A program made the translations under genes and the position numbers. Source: Enoplolaimus lenunculus (lineage: Eukaryota; Nematoda; Enoplea; Enoplida; Thoracostomopsidae). Taken from it: 64,000 nt of DNA. Below are positions 32,890-45,139 of the stretch, piece by piece. Within the stretch, counting starts at the first letter, position 1; the number at the start of each line of letters is the position of its first letter. The notes under the pieces were generated by a model, which was not told the origin of the DNA, searched no databases, and saw nothing but the letters and a program-made list of their open reading frames with translations. The DNA is taken from assembly GCA_030248215.1 (NCBI GenBank), contig JASANG010000993.1:123702-187701 (forward strand). The letters are read 5' to 3'.

Positions 32890-34850
32890 ATAAATTTAAG
32901 CGCAAGTAATTTCAAGTGCTTAGCACTGGGGCTTAACCATTGAGTAAAGTTAAAGGTTTGTTTACTGAAATTTCTGCCCACTCTCAGCACTGTAGGTGGC
33001 TCTGCCACTCTTAAACCTATTTCAAATTAAAAACTAAAACATAAACTAAAACCAAATATCAAAGCCACAGTTAGGCTTACGCGTTGCTACAAGGCGTAGA
33101 AATTGATAAAAACGATGTTATGGCGGCTGCGTCCGCAATGTAAACTTACCTGGGACCCTGCATGGCCATTGAATATTGTCGCATATCGGGCTGGCTATTT
33201 TTGCGTGAAACGACATAGCTAGGCTATGTCAGCACCAATATGGTGCTTTGTGATTGGTTAATATTGTTGTTGTTGTTGTAGATTGTTGTTGTTCCAGGGA
33301 GTGTGTACAGAATGGGTGGCTCTGGACCTAAGCTAGCATCGGCGGACACCCAATTGTGGGCGTCGGTCTGTATGCAAATTAGGTCGAGACGCACAGGGGG
33401 TAGCCGGGACCGGAATCATTATTGTCATCTTGGCGGGTAGCGATTGACGGTTTTCTTGGGAAGTTGCATTTTATATTAGTTTTGAATTTTTTTGCTGAAC
33501 TTGGTACGTGAGTGTGCATTCAGTTGGTAAGTAGGAACTTAGTTGAATCTCGTTAAGAGCGTCACAGTGGCTTGAATTTGTGAAGGGAAGCAAGGTGTAC
33601 GGTTCTAATCGGAGTAGCGCATGGCGCTCGTATTACCAAGTATAGAATACTGGCGTTATGTGTTAAAAAGGAAACTTGGGAGTATCAGGAGAACCTGGGA
33701 AACGTCTAGTAAATCTAGCGGGGTTAGGTTTACTATTCTACAACGGATTGGGCCAAATCTAACGGGGTTAGATTGCTCAAAAAACTTGGGTGCATCTCTA
33801 ACGGGGTTAGAGTACATGGTAAAATTGGGTGCACTTCTAACGGGGTTAGGATTGCACGGTTTTTATGGAGTTGCAAAAGTTTGGTAATTTAGAGCCAGTG
33901 GCTGGACTAAACAGATTCAGGCATCGGTTCTAAGGATTCCGGATCAGGCTGCCAGGTGAATTGCATAACCAGTAAGTTACTGGTGTATTTTGGTGTTGTA
34001 AAAGGCTTTGGGTGGGTTAATAAAATACCGGCTGGGTTTACTAAATCAGAGCGATAAGCGTACATCAAGAAAAGGACTGCATAACGGTGTGATACAGGAT
34101 ACAGAGCTTAGTCAAAATCACAAACTTCTCACAAGCACTTTTACCTTCACAAGATAATTAAATAACTTTTAATCAGGACGAGAAATTTCGCGTATTCGGA
34201 CTGTGTTGAGCCTGAACCGATATCGTTGAAGGTAATCGCGAATTTCCACAAATTCTGGTGTCTATCCAGCGAAAGCAACTAAGAGTGATTCCAGCCTTCA
34301 CCAGGGAATGACAACCTCACTGAATTCCGAATAGACGCAGGCGTGGATCTTCATTTACAAATACTGATCATGACGAGTGGTAAACAAAACCCTCTGTTCC
34401 CCTAGTGAATGGCCCTAAAATAACCTGAGATACCACCTTCGCTGCATAGAAATTGGTTAAGGGATTACTTGCAATCCAGCCGCCATATTAGACAGCACAC
34501 ACTGGTTCAGTTTCGCTGCTGTGTCCTGCGTTCCACTAAGGATCTGGGATAACACTCGCACTAACTGATACTGCCGAAAATGTATGGGACTTCTGCAAAA
34601 CCGGACCGGTTAAACTAAGGCCGCCGTCGTGCCTTCCATATTGCACACCAAATGAACGACTGCATACATTTAATCTGATGTGTCCAGGCTATTGAGATCA
34701 AAGTTTGCCTCAAATATTTGATTCGATGGACATAGCCATGTTTTTACTTCAAGCTTAAAGCCTTGTCCGAAACCTAAGCATTTTCCTAATCCAAAATCTG
34801 AGAACAAAACTGTACATGATCCCATATTTTTAATAGGGTTTCAATCAAAT
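32890..34850. other. Spacer with a short repeat; no supported gene
   Basis: It includes (TTG)n at 33261-33290 and the tandem at 33712-33860. The 88-codon frame at 33621-33887 runs through that tandem and lacks recognisable domains. A missing astacin exon (phase 1 to phase 0) should lie in this interval or nearby, but I could not identify it. Confidence 0.35.
33712..33860. repeat. Short tandem with palindromic CTAACGGGGTTAG box
   Basis: TCTAGCGGGGTTAGG, TCTAACGGGGTTAGA, TCTAACGGGGTTAGA and TCTAACGGGGTTAGG occur at about 33715, 33763, 33804 and 33836, with TTGGGTGCA between the later ones. The box is a near-perfect palindrome. Confidence 0.7.
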
Positions 34851-34854
34851 CCTA

Positions 34855-35106
34855 CACAGTAAATTTGAGTGAGTTGATTTTAACTCAGAATGAGTTGAAT
34901 CACTCAGTTTGAGCTAGGACTACCAGAACGCAGAATTTTGAGTTGATTCAATTCATTCTAAGTTAATTAATCAAAACACCATTGTCAACTCAACTCAGGG
35001 TGAGAAGCAACTCAACTAAAGAGTGAGTTAATGGTTACAGAAATTAATTTAGAAATAACCAACTTGCAAGCTGAATTGATTTATCAACTCATTGTAATTT
35101 AGAGTG
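34855..35106. mobile_element. MITE family D, copy 3
   Basis: TA flanks. The left end is CACAGTAAATTTGAGTGAGT and the right end TCATTGTAATTTAGAGTG. The sequence after it (35107-35162) recurs inverted beside copy 4 at 43351-43403. Confidence 0.8.
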
Positions 35107-35234
35107 TAAAACGTTCAAAGCTGCTGAGATCAGCTGCAATTAATGGATCGAACGGGGATCTTCGAGGCCCAGTGTCCCACCAAAATTCAAATTTTGTGTC
35201 TAGAGTAACTACCATTGCGTTTGGCTTCTCGCTC

Positions 35235-35347
35235 GCTTCACTCGCTAATTTCAGTGGTTTGGGAAAATAAAATTTAAAATAACTTACGCTTCACTCGCTA
35301 ATTTCAGTGGTTTGGGAAAATAAAATTTAAAATAACTTACGCTTCAC
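35235..35347. repeat. 53-bp tandem duplication spanning an astacin 5' splice site
   Basis: Two perfect copies starting GCTTCACTCGCTAATTTCAG and ending AAAATAACTTAC. On the minus strand the end is the GTAAGTTATTTT donor of the propeptide exon, so the donor is present twice. Confidence 0.9.
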
Positions 35348-35506
35348 AGCGACCTGTTGTATGTTAGCATCATCTGAGTTTGGTATATGAATAAATTTTT
35401 TGCCTTCCAAAATCATTAAATATTCTTCTCGAGTGTATTTGTCCCATTTAATATCGCCTTCGGTTTGCCAAGCTAATCCACCGCGCATTGCTGAATTCGG
35501 ACCGAC
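35341..35506 (-). CDS. Propeptide-like exon, probably of the astacin gene
   Basis: Minus strand: an AACATTTAG acceptor, 55 codons plus one base, and a GTAAGT donor. It reads VGPNSAMRGGLAWQTEGDIK, WDKYTREEYLMILEGKKFIH and IPNSDDANIQQVAVK. EGDI is a usual motif in astacin propeptides. No signal peptide is visible here, so a first exon lies further upstream (higher coordinates). Assignment rests on position, strand and this motif. Confidence 0.55.
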
Positions 35507-35539
35507 CTAAATGTTAAACGCACAATTAATAGCCGAAAC

Positions 35540-35678
35540 AGCCATTGTAACGAACAGGGGCGGAACAGTATTATAAGCTAAGCCTAAGCCTAAGGCAAGC
35601 AAAAAATTAGTCTAAAGCTTTCGCTTATTCTGTTCATCTCCCACAGAAAACGTTTTACCACTGATCTTTACATGGGCC
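35540..35678. mobile_element. TTAGGC-carrying TIR element (subfamily A), small copy
   Basis: Perfect 8-bp duplication GCCGAAAC (35532-35539 and 35679-35686). The ends are AGCCATTGTAACGAACAGGG and CTGATCTTTACATGGGCC. Only two TTAGGC hexamers remain. Confidence 0.85.
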
Positions 35679-36041
35679 GCCGAAACGATGTCAAATACGT
35701 ATGATGGACGTTCCAGCTTTGTTAATTATGATTTTGAAGATAAAAATAGAGTTGCGTTTAGATTTTCGTAACACAAAATGAGTTGTTTTTGAACAAAAAT
35801 GCAAATGTTTCGAATTTAACGAAGAGAAAGATGAAAGTTTTCAAACATTGGATTTCTTAAAATGTTTAAAATTGTTCAAAAAATATTTGAAAATGCTGAG
35901 GCTCAAAATTTAGAACATTTTTCGCATGATTTTAGGAATATGGCCTAAGATTATGAACAGCGTTTAAAATGCATTTTTTCCGACTTCTGCTGTGTCCGCA
36001 TTTTATTTTTTAGCTATTCAGTCAAACACATTGTGAGCTTT

Positions 36042-36226
36042 GGCCAATGTATACAACAGGGTCGTAACAGTCGTATAAGGTTATTCCTAAGCCTAAGCCT
36101 AAACCTAAACATAAACAAGAGCTTATACCTAAGCCTAAGTTTGTACAAAAAATTAATCTAAACCTTAAGCTTATTCTATCACAGTCCTGCAGTAAAACGT
36201 TCAGCTCCTGATCTTTATAAACGAGC
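36042..36226. mobile_element. TTAGGC-carrying TIR element (subfamily A), diverged
   Basis: The left end is GGCCAATGTATACAACAGGG and the right end CTCCTGATCTTTATAAACGA. CCTAAGCCTAAGCC and ATTAATCTAAACCTTAAGC lie inside. The target duplication is not clear. Confidence 0.7.
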
Positions 36227-36229
36227 TTG

Positions 36230-39200
36230 AGTTTCAAACGAACAACTTTTATGGTAAAATTATTTGTCGATTTCGCTGACAAGGAAATGACGTTTCTGAT
36301 TATTTTCCTGGATCCACCTCTGAGGTTGTCGTTGTACTTACCAGCATTAGTATGACTACTGATATGAATTGTAAACGTTTGTATTTTTCGCACATTTTGT
36401 ACCGGAATGTTAAATAATTTAAACCACTTCTTGTGTAAAAAATATACACTAAACCATAGAATTCTGAAAAATTTCGTTTTTTTTGGTTGCAGATAATAGT
36501 CAGTTTCAGTTGAATTTCAACTTAAATTTAAGATTTTTCTTCAATTCAATTCTTTGACGCTGCGAATCTCAATTTATAAACAACATTGGGTAGACTGGAA
36601 ACCTGGTTTACTTGGCAAACGCCTTTGAGGACCCATTGGTATTAAACTTACTCAACGAAATGAAAAAATTTGGTTTACGTAATAATTTTGCTAAATAAAC
36701 CAGCTGTGAGATTTGGTTATGCCTAAATATTAAGAGTCGATTTTTGGTCCCAGTACAGCCTTAATTAAACAAATTGTAGGCGGCAACAGTTTTTGAGATT
36801 ATGCAATTTGTGTCAAATCAGATTACGTTTAGTATTTCGAGTAGTATACCAACAAGTAAAATTTCTTACAAAACGGATTTTGTACTGAAAATTTGCATTG
36901 TAAGCTAAGTATAAGGGAGGTTACCCTGGATCGAAAGCCCTGGCCACCTATTCTTGGCGGGTGCCCCTTATGGTTTGATCGAGGTTGGCTACAGTGTCTA
37001 GTTATGCTACTCCGCTCGGACATGACCGGGATGGATTTCCCCATATCGGGCTCGCTGTGCACTCACCGCCTCAATACAAACTCCTATCATTACCGGACCT
37101 TCAAAGAAAACATCACGCGCAAATCCAATTGGTAAAAATATTCGCCGGCAGCAAACCGGCTAACGCTCCCGAAACATAACTTGTCCCGAAAAAAGTTTGG
37201 GGCTAGGAGACTCTTATCCTCGCGCATTCCCGCCCTCAGATAAAATTTCTGACCACCGTGGCGAGACTTTCTCAACCATCCGGTGGGCAGGCAAAATTCG
37301 AAGTGCGGGGATAACAAATTTTTGGTAAAAAGTATCTGGTTAAAAAGAACAAGAAAATGGGACCACCACTGCCTATTTTTGAGGCTGTAGAAATTTTACA
37401 CTATACACACTAACCATTCAATACTCAGGGCTCAGAAATCAACCGGAAAAGAAAAAGAAAAAGAAAAACACCCTTCCCAGTCCGGACAATGATAACAAAA
37501 TCCGACCCAGATTTGCTCGGTTGCGAATCGCGCAAGTCTGAGCCGGGGATAACAAAATCAACCCCGTACTGCGGGGATCCAACAAAAACGGTGGCTAGCC
37601 AATCTGGCAAAACAACAATCTCAGAATCAGTACTGTAACAAAGTTTCATGGGAATCATCCCCCAAAAATCATCGGGCTTTATGTCCTCTATAAAACTGGA
37701 CACCTGTAGTTTATAAACTAAAAAAGCAATCACGTTATGCATCCGTCATTACATCCTTATTATTTCTCCAAAAGCCTAGTTGAACCTAATATTGAAATTT
37801 CGTTCGTAAACCCGACTCAAACACGACTCTTTACCTATTCCGCCTCCTGCCGATGGTTGGTTTCCCATGCTTCAATGTCTCCCTGAGCCGGTGGACCTGC
37901 CGCCCACCGGCCCCCTTCAGGCGTTGTTGGACGAAATTCGGTCGCTAAGGGATTCAACCGCGCAGACGTTTTTGGCGAGACAGGTAGCGTTTCCGACACG
38001 AACGATAACGCCTCCGATGATGGCGGGGTTCGTGGCGGCGTTCCCTGTACGTGCTAGCATCCCGCGACATATTAACCATTCCGATTCAAATAAACAACTT
38101 AGCAGTTCTTCGGAAATTGCACCAATTTGCTTCGTTGCACCAATTATATCACTAATTAACTTTATAATAGTTAATATTTATCGTTAGCCTGAATACAATT
38201 GGGTTAAAACCACGGTTGAGTCGAGCTAGACTTAACCGGAGTCTAACTCTACCCGATAGGGCATTCACAAATCGTTCTTGTTCGAAAACGTACTTTTACC
38301 AGCTTTCCGATACAAAGTTTTAAAGCGATCCGTACCGGGAAAGCCCGTACGGCGCTTGTACCGGCCGACCCGGCACGAGCGCTTCCCTTAAACCAGAATT
38401 TTCTACAATTCTCCGCCAAACTTTTGATTCCTCCATACAATTGTCAAATAAACTCCGCTTTTCGCCTTTTTCACTTGCAATACGGGCAAAGAAAAGCAAA
38501 CATTGCCTAATTTGCTATTCTGCTAACAGAATATCCCAAATATTATGAGAAACCACAACATGACATTCGGAGATTCGAACAACCCAACAAAAATATACAC
38601 ATAGCCGCCATTCTTTTTCGCCATTATTCAAAGCCAAAAACACTAATTCTGCTAGCTACGAACCTTTATTCAACCTTAAAAAATAGAACTCAACCGCAAT
38701 TCAACCAAATTTCACCAATTCGTCGTAATTTGCAGAAAATCCCTCCGACGTTAACGTTAAGAGACCTGCAACAACTCATTCTAACCGTCCACAAAGCTAA
38801 AATAACTACAACACCAATATAACCGCCAAATTTGAACTCAAAACCACTTAAATTTGCAAAACAAGTATCGACAAGGTCAACTAACAGATACTAACCTCCA
38901 AATACCGTAAAGAATACACTATTAATAACAAACGCGTAGTATTCAAAAGCTTACCGCCCAATTTCACAATACTAAACATCAACACCGTCAATTCTGACTA
39001 AAATTCAAAATCTCAAAAATCTAAGTTCAATATAACTCGTAAAACACTGCACAAGCCGGCAAAAGACGAGAAAGATTGCCCCGGGCTCAAAAACACTCAA
39101 ATCAAGTTCGATTCAACTTTTTCCACTCCTTTTACTTGCTTGCGCTCTCCCTTCAAACCCCTAGATCTCAAATTTGAAACCAGCGAATTGCACGCCCACG

Positions 39201-40310
39201 GAGTACTACACCCAGAGGTGACACACTTGAACATCCCAACCAGTGGTTTTCCAGCCCGACACGCTAAAATTTCGCGTCTTTCGGTTTCCCCAGAAAATTT
39301 CCAACTCAGCGGAGTCACGAATCCAGTGGCATCCCTATACTAAGCATTTATTTGTACAAACTCTGTAAATCGCTTCGACGATTTTTTGTGATGCTGCAGA
39401 AAAATCACCAGCAGACACTTAAAATGGCCAGAGAGAAGTATACTCATATCATATATATTCTGCGCTCCTGTGGGTATCATCATCACGCTCTGACTAATAT
39501 TTGACTATTAAAAGAATTGCGCGTTCAGCTTTTCGCCACTTATGTTTCACCTCGTACAGTGGGTCAAATTTGACTCTGGCGGAGTCGAAATTGACTCAGT
39601 GGGTCAAATTTGACTCAGGTGGAGTCGAAATTGACTCAGTTTGTATAGATCGGAAAAGCCTATTTCGGAAAGAGTCAAGTTGAATCACCATTTTTGCTGT
39701 GTATTACTGATGCGAAAGTTAACCCAACCGCTCCTGCGTTTGAATTGTAGTATTCGCATTATTTTGGCAGTGTTGTATTGAAAGCGAAGTTAAATTTTTT
39801 GAACGAGGAAATTTTTCAAATCTGAATAAACTCAAATACAACAGAGTTTACCATTGTTATTTATTTCCTGGCTAAATTTATATTGCAAATATCAACGAAA
39901 AATGTCATTTATCAAAAACTATCAAAGGTAACTTCAGTTTATCAATTATATGCTGTCACAAATGAACGAATACTTTACCATAAATTGCTAAATTGCGTAT
40001 ACCCAAGGGCGTATGTACTTTAAACCGCTGTTTGTTGTTTTTATGAAAATGATAGGCGGGTAAATAATCACAAATTTTTACCCTCGCTTTGAAATTCTTT
40101 ACCCGCAGGTATACTCGCGTCAACATTTTCTTAGCCGTACCCGTGTTGCCGGCGGGTAGCGTACAGCTCTGACCTAGGTATTTAACGTAAATTCAGTTTC
40201 AGAAACGGTAGCTTTAAGTAGTTACTTGGCAATTCACTTGGTACAAAGTTGTACTTAAGTAGAGTTTCAGGGTCGTCTGTTTAGAAGTTTTTCTAATCAG
40301 GCAAGATGTA
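36230..40310. other. Long spacer, no supported gene
   Basis: Only short unlinked frames. GC-richer patches lie at 36890-37320 and 37860-38080 (the 106-codon frame at 37867-38187 has no recognised domain). A family E copy sits at 39557-39701. 38200-39060 is AT-rich unique sequence. Confidence 0.4.
39557..39701. mobile_element. MITE family E, copy 3, with internal duplication
   Basis: TA flanks. CAGTGGGTCAAATTTGACTC and GGAGTCGAAATTGACT occur twice in tandem (about 40-bp unit), then CGGAAAAGCCTATTTCGG and CACCATTTTTGCTGTG. Confidence 0.75.
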
Positions 40311-40312
40311 TA

Positions 40313-40575
40313 CACACAAAGTAATATTTCTAATTTTAGAAAAAACTTTTTACATTTAAGAATATGATTAATAAAACGGTACACTTGCAAAATACTTCGG
40401 TTAATAACAGAAATTTTTTCGGAAAATGTTTTGAAACCAGTCTGCAAAACTTTGTATAAAGCAAATGAAATAAACGTTTTCTAGTGATTTCTAGAAAAAT
40501 TGTCTTAATTTTAGAAAAACTTTTGAGTTTGAATGCTGACGATTGTCTTCCGAATAAAATCAGGAACTTTTGTTA
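40313..40575. mobile_element. MITE family L, diverged copy
   Basis: TA then CACACAAAGTAATATTTCTA, ACATTTAAGAATATGATTAA, CAAAATACTTCGGTTAATAA and AGAAAAATTGTCTTAATTTT follow the order of the 48340-48585 copy. Confidence 0.6.
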
Positions 40576-40859
40576 ATTTTTCATGAAATGTCCAAAATTC
40601 GAAGCAAATAAACTTTGAAACGTATTTTGTGGAAAATTAATACAAATTCGGTTGTTATGCTCCATTCAGGTTATACTGCGTTTGCGAATGTTACAAAATG
40701 ACCATGTTATTATATTGGAAAGTAGCAATGAAATTACAGCTATTTCTTGCACCAGTAATTGTTTTCACACTGTTTAGTTACTATGTTGTTGTTTTGCAGT
40801 TTATTGTTAGGACATATTCGAAAAATGGCAGGGTATTTTGACAGTGTGTTTTTCTAGCG

Positions 40860-41080
40860 CCAAATTTACAATTTACAGAAAAATTTCAAATGCACGGTTA
40901 ACTTTGAGTTTTCTTGCTAAAATTTAAGTTTTCCGCCAAAATTTCAATTTTTTTGCCAAAATTTTAGCTTCCCAGCCAAAATTGAATTTTCTCGTCAATA
41001 TGTGAATTTTTCATCATATTGTAAATTTCCAGGCCTAAATTTGAAGATTAAAAAATTTCCAAGCCTTGCAGTTTCTAAAC
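40860..41080. repeat. Short degenerate tandem (about 24 bp, GCCAAAATTTxAATTTT)
   Basis: GCCAAATTTACAATTT, GCTAAAATTTAAGTTT, GCCAAAATTTCAATTT, GCCAAAATTTTAGCTT, GCCAAAATTGAATTTT and CCTAAATTTGAAG follow each other. Confidence 0.6.
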
Positions 41081-41322
41081 ATTCACCGTACAATTTGCAC
41101 AGTATGTTAAAAGGGTGATGTTTCTTACACACCATTTTTGCCCGGTCGCTTTAACGCTTTATTTTTGGTCGTTTGTACATCTTGCTAAAACTTTGAACAT
41201 TAGTTTTTGAGAGTGTTCATAAATTAGCTAGGTATTAAAATGGAGGGACCTTTTTGACACTCGTGAGCGCGGTATAACCTGGATGGTGCATTATATTTAC
41301 AAGTTCATTTCGACGTTGCAAA

Positions 41323-43217
41323 TCAATGATATCCCCCACCATGATGCCCGTACCCGCCATGATGATGTCCATATCCATGCTTTCCGTACCCACCGTATCC
41401 CTTGTGATGCCCATACCCTCCGTAGCCTTCATCTCCGTACCCATGATGTCCATGCTTGTGCCCATAATGGTGACCATGATGTCCGTGTCCGTAGCCAGAT
41501 TTGTGCCCGTAGCCATGATGTTTTCCGTGTTCATGATATTCGTCCCCCCAGTGTTTTTCGTAGCCGTACTTTTTGCCGTATTTATGGTGATCTCCGTAGT
41601 AGCCATGGCCCTCTTTATGTCCATGATGATGCCCCCCGTAGGCTCCATGATGTTTACTTCCGTATCCTCCGTATCCATGCTTTTTATGACCATAATGACC
41701 ATGGTGTCCGTCGTGCCCGTGGTGTCCATAATGACCGTATCCATGCTTGTGCCCGTGATGACCGTAATGATGCGAAGGATGGTAGCTGTGGCCGTAGCCG
41801 TAACCGCCGCGTTTCTGAAAATAATAATTTTTACTGGTCAACTTGATTACAGCAGTTTCAATCGAAAACAACATTTTTCTTGCGGAAAAATCACAAAGCA
41901 ACTAAAAAACTTCTTAAATAACAATGTATAAACGAAATATACACAATCTTCTATTTAGAGCTGTAAAAAATTTAGTATATATTAATTTGCATATGCGTAT
42001 GAAATCTACTGGAACAGTGCCCAAAATACGTATGTGACGCGTTCAAGCTTTAATTATATAGATTGAAAGAAACAAGCACGAATTTCATATTTATTACTAA
42101 AACAATTTAATAAAATACAGATAGTAAATTGAAATTTTTTTCACTAACACCTTTCAAGAACGATCGACTTGAGGCCTATAAGAGTTCAAACTCATACTTA
42201 AGCCCGGGCCTCTAGGACGGAACGCGTTTTATTGTCACGGTCGCTCGACTTGACCCCATTTCACCATGGGCATAACTTTGCAGCGAGAACTTCCAGTTGC
42301 CGAGTTTCGTTGTATAACCGCAGCTGCAAATTCTCGCTGCAAAAACTTGTTTGTGTGAATGAGAGTTTTTGTAAGTTTGGACGCTCGAGACCGAGGTGAC
42401 AAGAAAACACACTGTCGGCGTCGTAGGTCGCCCTTTGTCACTGTCGGTCATCGTGCAGTATCGTACGCAAGCAATTCGCAAGCGATGCCACACGGATGCT
42501 GGACGTCAACGGATAGCGACGGACTTCGACGGATGACGGCTGTTGACATTAAGACTTTTAGAAAGTATAACGCCAACCTGATTCGGTACATGAATGCTTA
42601 CGATAATTCGCAAAATCGAGTATTGTAAACGTCTGTTCTTGACATCGCTTGTGTATTTGGGCCCAAGGCCCACGGCCCGTCTCAGGCGGATTTAATTTCA
42701 GAACGGACAAAACGTTTTGAAACCATTTTTTGATTTACATTTTGGCAAAAGCAATTCCGTTCTATTTTTTGTTAAAGAAGGCAGTCGCTAAACTTTGCCT
42801 GGACCCCTTTACGTCCGTTTCTTTGAAATTGTAACAATTTCATATCTGTTTGAATTTGCAGATCATTCATTTTTGTTAAAAAATATATAATAAAACTTAA
42901 AAAAATAAAAACGCTAAAAACCAAAAACGAAACAAACAAACAAACAAACTAACAAACAAACAAATAAACAAATAAACAAACAAACTAACAAACAAACATA
43001 TAAACAAATGAACAAACAAACAAATAAACAAATAAACAAACAAACAAACAAACAAAGTATTTGACTTACAAAGCAATTAAAAAACTAAAAACAAATAAGA
43101 AATAAGTAAAAAATATTTACGTACCACGCGTTTACCAGGTCTCGCTTCTGTGAACATGACGACGCCAAGCAGAACGGCAACTGCAGAGAAAAATAGATTA
43201 AATATTGCGGCATTCAT
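41323..43217 (-). CDS. Secreted His/Gly/Tyr-rich protein 2 (two exons)
   Basis: Exon 1 is 43217-43125 and exon 2 is 41814-41323 (stop TGA). Exon 1 is exactly 31 codons: MNAAIFNLFFSAVAVLLGVV then MFTEARPGKRV, a signal peptide and basic site, with a GTACGT donor. The acceptor is TTATTTTCAG followed by AAACGCGG. The mature part starts KRGGYGYGHSYHPSHHYGHH and ends GGYGHHGGGYH; the total is 194 residues with no cysteine. A central HKYGKKYGYEKHWGDEYHEH segment is the only part with several acidic residues and is almost identical in gene 3. The intron holds an AAAC microsatellite and a family F fragment. A TTTTAG site just upstream of the ATG could serve as a trans-splice acceptor. Function is unknown; a metal-binding or structural secreted role is inference. 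Confidence 0.8.
42410..42600. mobile_element. Family F fragment
   Basis: CATCGTGCAGTATCGTACGC, AAGCAATTCGCAAGCGATG, GGATGCTGGACGTCAACGG and AAAGTATAACGCCAAC preserve the family's subterminal motifs without an array. Confidence 0.5.
42935..43060. repeat. (AAAC)n microsatellite
   Basis: AAACAAAC repeats with AAAT variants, in the intron of HGY gene 2. Confidence 0.95.
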
Positions 43218-43403
43218 GAGCTGAAGACTTTTCTAAAATTTCAAGAACAATTCAATTCCGAGTTTCTAAAATGGAAAAATCACTCTATCGTACATGGGAC
43301 ATGCGATATCAGTTGGTACCTTGATTAAATTTGATAACGGAATCTTGAGGATTCCCGTTAGATCCATTAATTGCAGCTGATCTCAGCAGCTTTGACCGTT
43401 TTA

Positions 43404-43652
43404 CACTCTAAATTACATTGAGTTGATTTATCAATTCAGCCTGCGAGTTGGTTACTTCTGAATGAATATCATTAAACATTAACTCACTCTGAATTGAGTT
43501 GATTGTCACTGTGAGTCGAGTTGAATCTGGATGTGTTAATTAGCTCAGAATGAATAGAATCAACTCAAAATTCAAAGTTCTGACAGTTTTAACTCAGACT
43601 GACTGATTCAACTCAATCTAAGTTAACAATCAACTCCCTGAAATTTACAGAG
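43404..43652. mobile_element. MITE family D, copy 4
   Basis: TA flanks. The left end is CACTCTAAATTACATTGAGT and the right end CTGAAATTTACAGAG. Orientation is opposite to copy 3, with which it shares flanking DNA. Confidence 0.8.
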
Positions 43653-43977
43653 TAGATCTGGTTTAAAAGCGCATACAAGGGCACGCATAAAGGCAGAATA
43701 TTCCCACAATGAAATTTATACAGACAACAAAAAAAAAATAACTTTTCACAGAGTTTACAAAAATATGGGGTGCAGGGGGGTTAAATATAAAAATTGGTGT
43801 ATGACATAATACCCTCCCGAAAATAACACACGGGTAACAAATTTTGACCCGAAAAGAACCAATCTCACAAACCCCTTCAAAAGTTCTAATAGGCTATTGA
43901 AAAAAACAGAAACCGGAATTACAGAAATATTAACAAGTAACCATAGTGGCATAGTGGGCACGCGTTTCCAGAGCTTG

Positions 43978-44232
43978 CACTGTAAATTTCAGTGAGTTGA
44001 TTTTAATTCAGAACGAATGGAATCACTTAGTCTGAGTTAGGTCTATGAGAACTCAAAATTTTGAGTTAATTCAATTCAGCCTGTGTTAACTAAATCTACT
44101 CACTCTCAGAGTCAACTCAACTCAGAGTGAGAATTAACTCAACTCACAGTGAACTAATGTTTGCTGATACTAATTCAGAAATAACCGACTCGCTAGTTGA
44201 ATTGATGGATCAACTCATTTGAATTTACAGTG
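43978..44232. mobile_element. MITE family D, copy 5
   Basis: CACTGTAAATTTCAGTGAGT at the left and ATTTGAATTTACAGTG at the right, followed by TA. Confidence 0.8.
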
Positions 44233-44312
44233 TAGTTGCCCCTGTGGTAAGTCCGCATCGATCCCATCACTGCAAAAAGCTAAATATTGATATACATTCA
44301 ATTGTCGTGGGA

Positions 44313-44714
44313 TACTGTAAATTTCAGTGAGTTGGCTAATCAACTTAGAGAACGAACAAGATATTTTTGGCTGCATCTCTGGTCGAAGATATTAATCAGG
44401 TTTTCCAAAAAATCAACGGTGTTGTGAAGCATGATTGTGAGAAACGAAACATAAAACAACTGTTTAAATTCCACTGGGTTGATTTTATCTCAGAACGAGT
44501 TGAATCCAATCAGAAGCCTAAGCTCTAAACTTAGTCTTTCATGACTCACAATTCCGAATTGATTGAGCTTTTATTGTGAGTTAATTAATCAACTCACCTG
44601 GAATAAAATCAGCTCGCAGCGAGTTATAATGTTTCCTGTTATAGACTCAGAAATAACCAGAAATGACTAATTCGTACTCTCAGTAGATTATTCAACTTAT
44701 CAAAATTTACAGTG
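44313..44714. mobile_element. MITE family D, copy 6, diverged and longer
   Basis: TACTGTAAATTTCAGTGAGT opens it and ATCAAAATTTACAGTG closes it. TTAAATTCCACTGGGTTGAT inside suggests a second copy inserted or fused. Confidence 0.6.
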
Positions 44715-44891
44715 AATGGTTAAGTTACCTGAAATAAACGTTGCAATATGCCAAATTGACAAGACAAGCAAAACACGGGTTTTCGTGACTCGGACGCTTA
44801 TTCGCACGCCGGGTCAATGCTCAACGTTAAAACAGTTTTAGCCTCGTTTATAGAGTCGTTTAAGCGGCAAGAAATGCACAGTCCAACCGTT

Positions 44892-45137
44892 CACTGTAAA
44901 TTCCGATGAGTAGGTTAATCAATTCAGAATACGAATAAGTAATTTATGCTTGTTTCTGTGTTAAATAACAGGAAACTTCAACTCACTCTGAACTTATGTA
45001 ATTCCAGGTGAGTTGGTTAATGAAATCACAACGAGTCCAATCAATTCCGAATTCTGAGTTCTGGGAAAAACCTAATAAGGCTTCTGATTGAATTCAACTC
45101 ATACTGAGTTAAAATTAGCTTACTAGAATTTACAGTG
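44892..45137. mobile_element. MITE family D, copy 7
   Basis: CACTGTAAATTCCGATGAGT on the left and TACTAGAATTTACAGTG on the right. Confidence 0.75.
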
Positions 45138-45139
45138 TT

